Source: Flavobacterium ustbae (GTDB lineage Bacteria; Bacteroidota; Bacteroidia; Flavobacteriales; Flavobacteriaceae). Taken from it: a DNA stretch of 64,000 nucleotides. Location of the stretch: the NCBI RefSeq assembly GCF_003946915.1, contig NZ_RPOC01000004.1, forward strand, positions 124,001 to 188,000, given 5' to 3'. The notes below the pieces were generated by a model, which saw only the letters and a list, made by a program, of their open reading frames with translations, searched no databases and was not told where the DNA came from. The translations under genes and the position numbers were made by a program. Positions 62,998 through 64,000 of this stretch are shown in pieces. Numbering within the stretch: position 1 is the stretch's first letter; each line of letters opens with the position of its first letter.

Positions 62998-64000
62998 TTA
63001 ATTGCAATTTGCAGTTGTCTGTAATGCTTGAGCAAATTTTTTAGCTTTTGCTGAATTTAAATATTTGCAAAAATTAGACTCGTCACCAACATTCCTATAA
63101 CAAAAACCTAAAAAATATTCTGTTTTACCATCTTGTAAATCTGGGTATTTTATTGCATTTAAAAGGTAAGGTATTGCTTCTTTATTTTTTCCTCGGTTGT
63201 AATAATAAAAACCAATATTTTGCAAAGCATATACATTTTTAGTGTCAATTTCTAAAGCCTTTTTATAACTCTGCAGCGCATTCTCAAATTGTGCTTTGGA
63301 TTCAAATTCTTGTCCTTTTACAAGATAATCGGTAATTAAAATGCTGTTTTTAGACTTTAGCAAGATACTGTCTTTAGGAAAGATTTTTAAACCTTGGTCT
63401 ATAAATTTCACTAATTGTTTTCGTTCAGCACCGCCATTTTGTAAAGCAGATAATGCGAGCGTCCATGCTACAGGCTTTTTTGTAATGGAGAAAAATAATT
63501 TATGCTCTTTTTTTATTTCTCCAGTATCTTTTTTCGTTGAAGCCAGTATAGTCGAAGTTTTATAAAAAAACAGATTAACAGGTTTTAAATAAAAAGCTTT
63601 TTTACAATAGATATAAGCACTGTCTAGATTTCCTTTATTTAATGCTATCATATATTTGTAAAAATCTATTCTACCCGAATATGGATTAATTTTGCTAGCC
63701 TTAGAGAAACAATTCATTGCTTTATCATAATTCTTTTCTCTCAGATAATAAATCGCAGCATATTCATAAAAAGATTCCGAGGTATTAAATACATTGGGAT
63801 AGCTAGGAATTCTTTTTACTACTTCGTCTCCGCTTAAATAAAAACTGTTTACGTTTACATTTGTATTTACATCGTCGGTTTTTATCAAATATTCTAAATT
63901 TGAGGCCTTACAAATTAAATATGCAGAATAACTTGTAATTAAAGAAACAAAAACAATACTGCAAATTATAACTTTTGTTCCTTTAAGAACTGGTTTAGAA
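62998..64000 (-). CDS. Membrane-anchored TPR protein, N-terminus outside the window (possibly O-antigen ligase family)
   Basis: The reading frame stays open from the stop at 62998-63000 to the right edge, so the gene is cut by the window. The first internal start codon, TTG at 63886-63888, is not the real start. Upstream of it the frame encodes a transmembrane helix (VIICSIVFVSLITSYSAYLI). After it come several tetratricopeptide repeats, such as YDKAMNCFSKASKINPYSGRIDF, GNLDSAYIYCKKAFYLKP and FENALQSYKKALEIDTKNVYALQ. A membrane domain followed by TPRs is the layout of flavobacterial Wzy/O-antigen ligase family proteins. That identity is an inference, because the membrane part is missing. Confidence 0.65.
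   Translation of the reverse strand, partial: SKPVLKGTKVIICSIVFVSLITSYSAYLICKASNLEYLIKTDDVNTNVNVNSFYLSGDEVVKRIPSYPNVFNTSESFYEYAAIYYLREKNYDKAMNCFSKASKINPYSGRIDFYKYMIALNKGNLDSAYIYCKKAFYLKPVNLFFYKTSTILASTKKDTGEIKKEHKLFFSITKKPVAWTLALSALQNGGAERKQLVKFIDQGLKIFPKDSILLKSKNSILITDYLVKGQEFESKAQFENALQSYKKALEIDTKNVYALQNIGFYYYNRGKNKEAIPYLLNAIKYPDLQDGKTEYFLGFCYRNVGDESNFCKYLNSAKAKKFAQALQTTANCN

Overview
The window is a stretch of chromosome from a member of the Bacteroidota, almost certainly a Flavobacterium species close to F. johnsoniae. The DNA is AT-rich. Several upstream regions carry the TTG / TAnnTTTG promoter typical of this phylum, and starts generally lack Shine-Dalgarno sequences. Lineage markers include a SusC/SusD pair, the type IX secretion regulator PorX, an LpxC-FabZ fusion, a HisB fusion and a CAL67264-family membrane protein. 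I see no phage, insertion sequence, CRISPR array, tRNA or rRNA. Most of the window is housekeeping sequence.

Layout. 1-132 is the tail of a TauE/SafE-type permease. 133-638 is a gene-free region with three copies of an AT-rich repeat and a structured flavobacterial element. 0.6-9.3 kb carries a UvrD/PcrA helicase, a YciO-like protein, an OmpA lipoprotein, a glycosyltransferase, an HsdR-N protein, holA and ettA. 9.5-17.3 kb carries a DCC protein, mutS2, ung, a DUF4258 protein, ald, tsaE and porX. 17.5-25.7 kb is a lipid A block (HD phosphohydrolase, lpxD, lpxC-fabZ, lpxA) followed by efp, a second lpxD-like gene, an NTF2-like gene, sucD and a small unknown gene. 26.2-35.6 kb is a nutrient-uptake locus: ECF sigma factor, FecR anti-sigma factor, an STN-bearing SusC, SusD, a zinc metallohydrolase lipoprotein and a DUF4302 lipoprotein. 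35.8-42.9 kb holds fabG, a VWA-like membrane protein, a LysR/YeiH pair, an unknown secreted protein and a phospholipase C-like protein. 43.5-51.7 kb is a complete histidine operon, hisGDCBHAF(IE). 51.8-64 kb holds a CBM9-like protein, two tandem M1 peptidases, recQ, an acidic protein, a deoxyhypusine synthase-like protein, arginine decarboxylase, aroB and an incomplete membrane/TPR protein at the right edge.

The strongest regulatory system is the his leader. A two-box promoter is followed by a 19-residue peptide with four consecutive His codons and a fifth two codons later, then a perfect 9-bp GC-containing terminator hairpin (13 bp with flanking A-T pairs) with a T run. An alternative pairing between the end of the peptide gene and the terminator's left arm gives a textbook transcription attenuator. 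Just upstream lie three tandem copies of a 140-bp unit. The spacers inside the operon are unusually long and several contain large inverted repeats.

A second theme is the density of intergenic repeats. They include a perfect 48-bp palindrome before porX, nested palindromes between hisC and hisB, GTTTCAAGTT hairpins, a heptamer array between mutS2 and ung, and families of short sequences recurring just upstream of starts. Limits: all family assignments are by eye from the sequence, and no database search or folding program was run.
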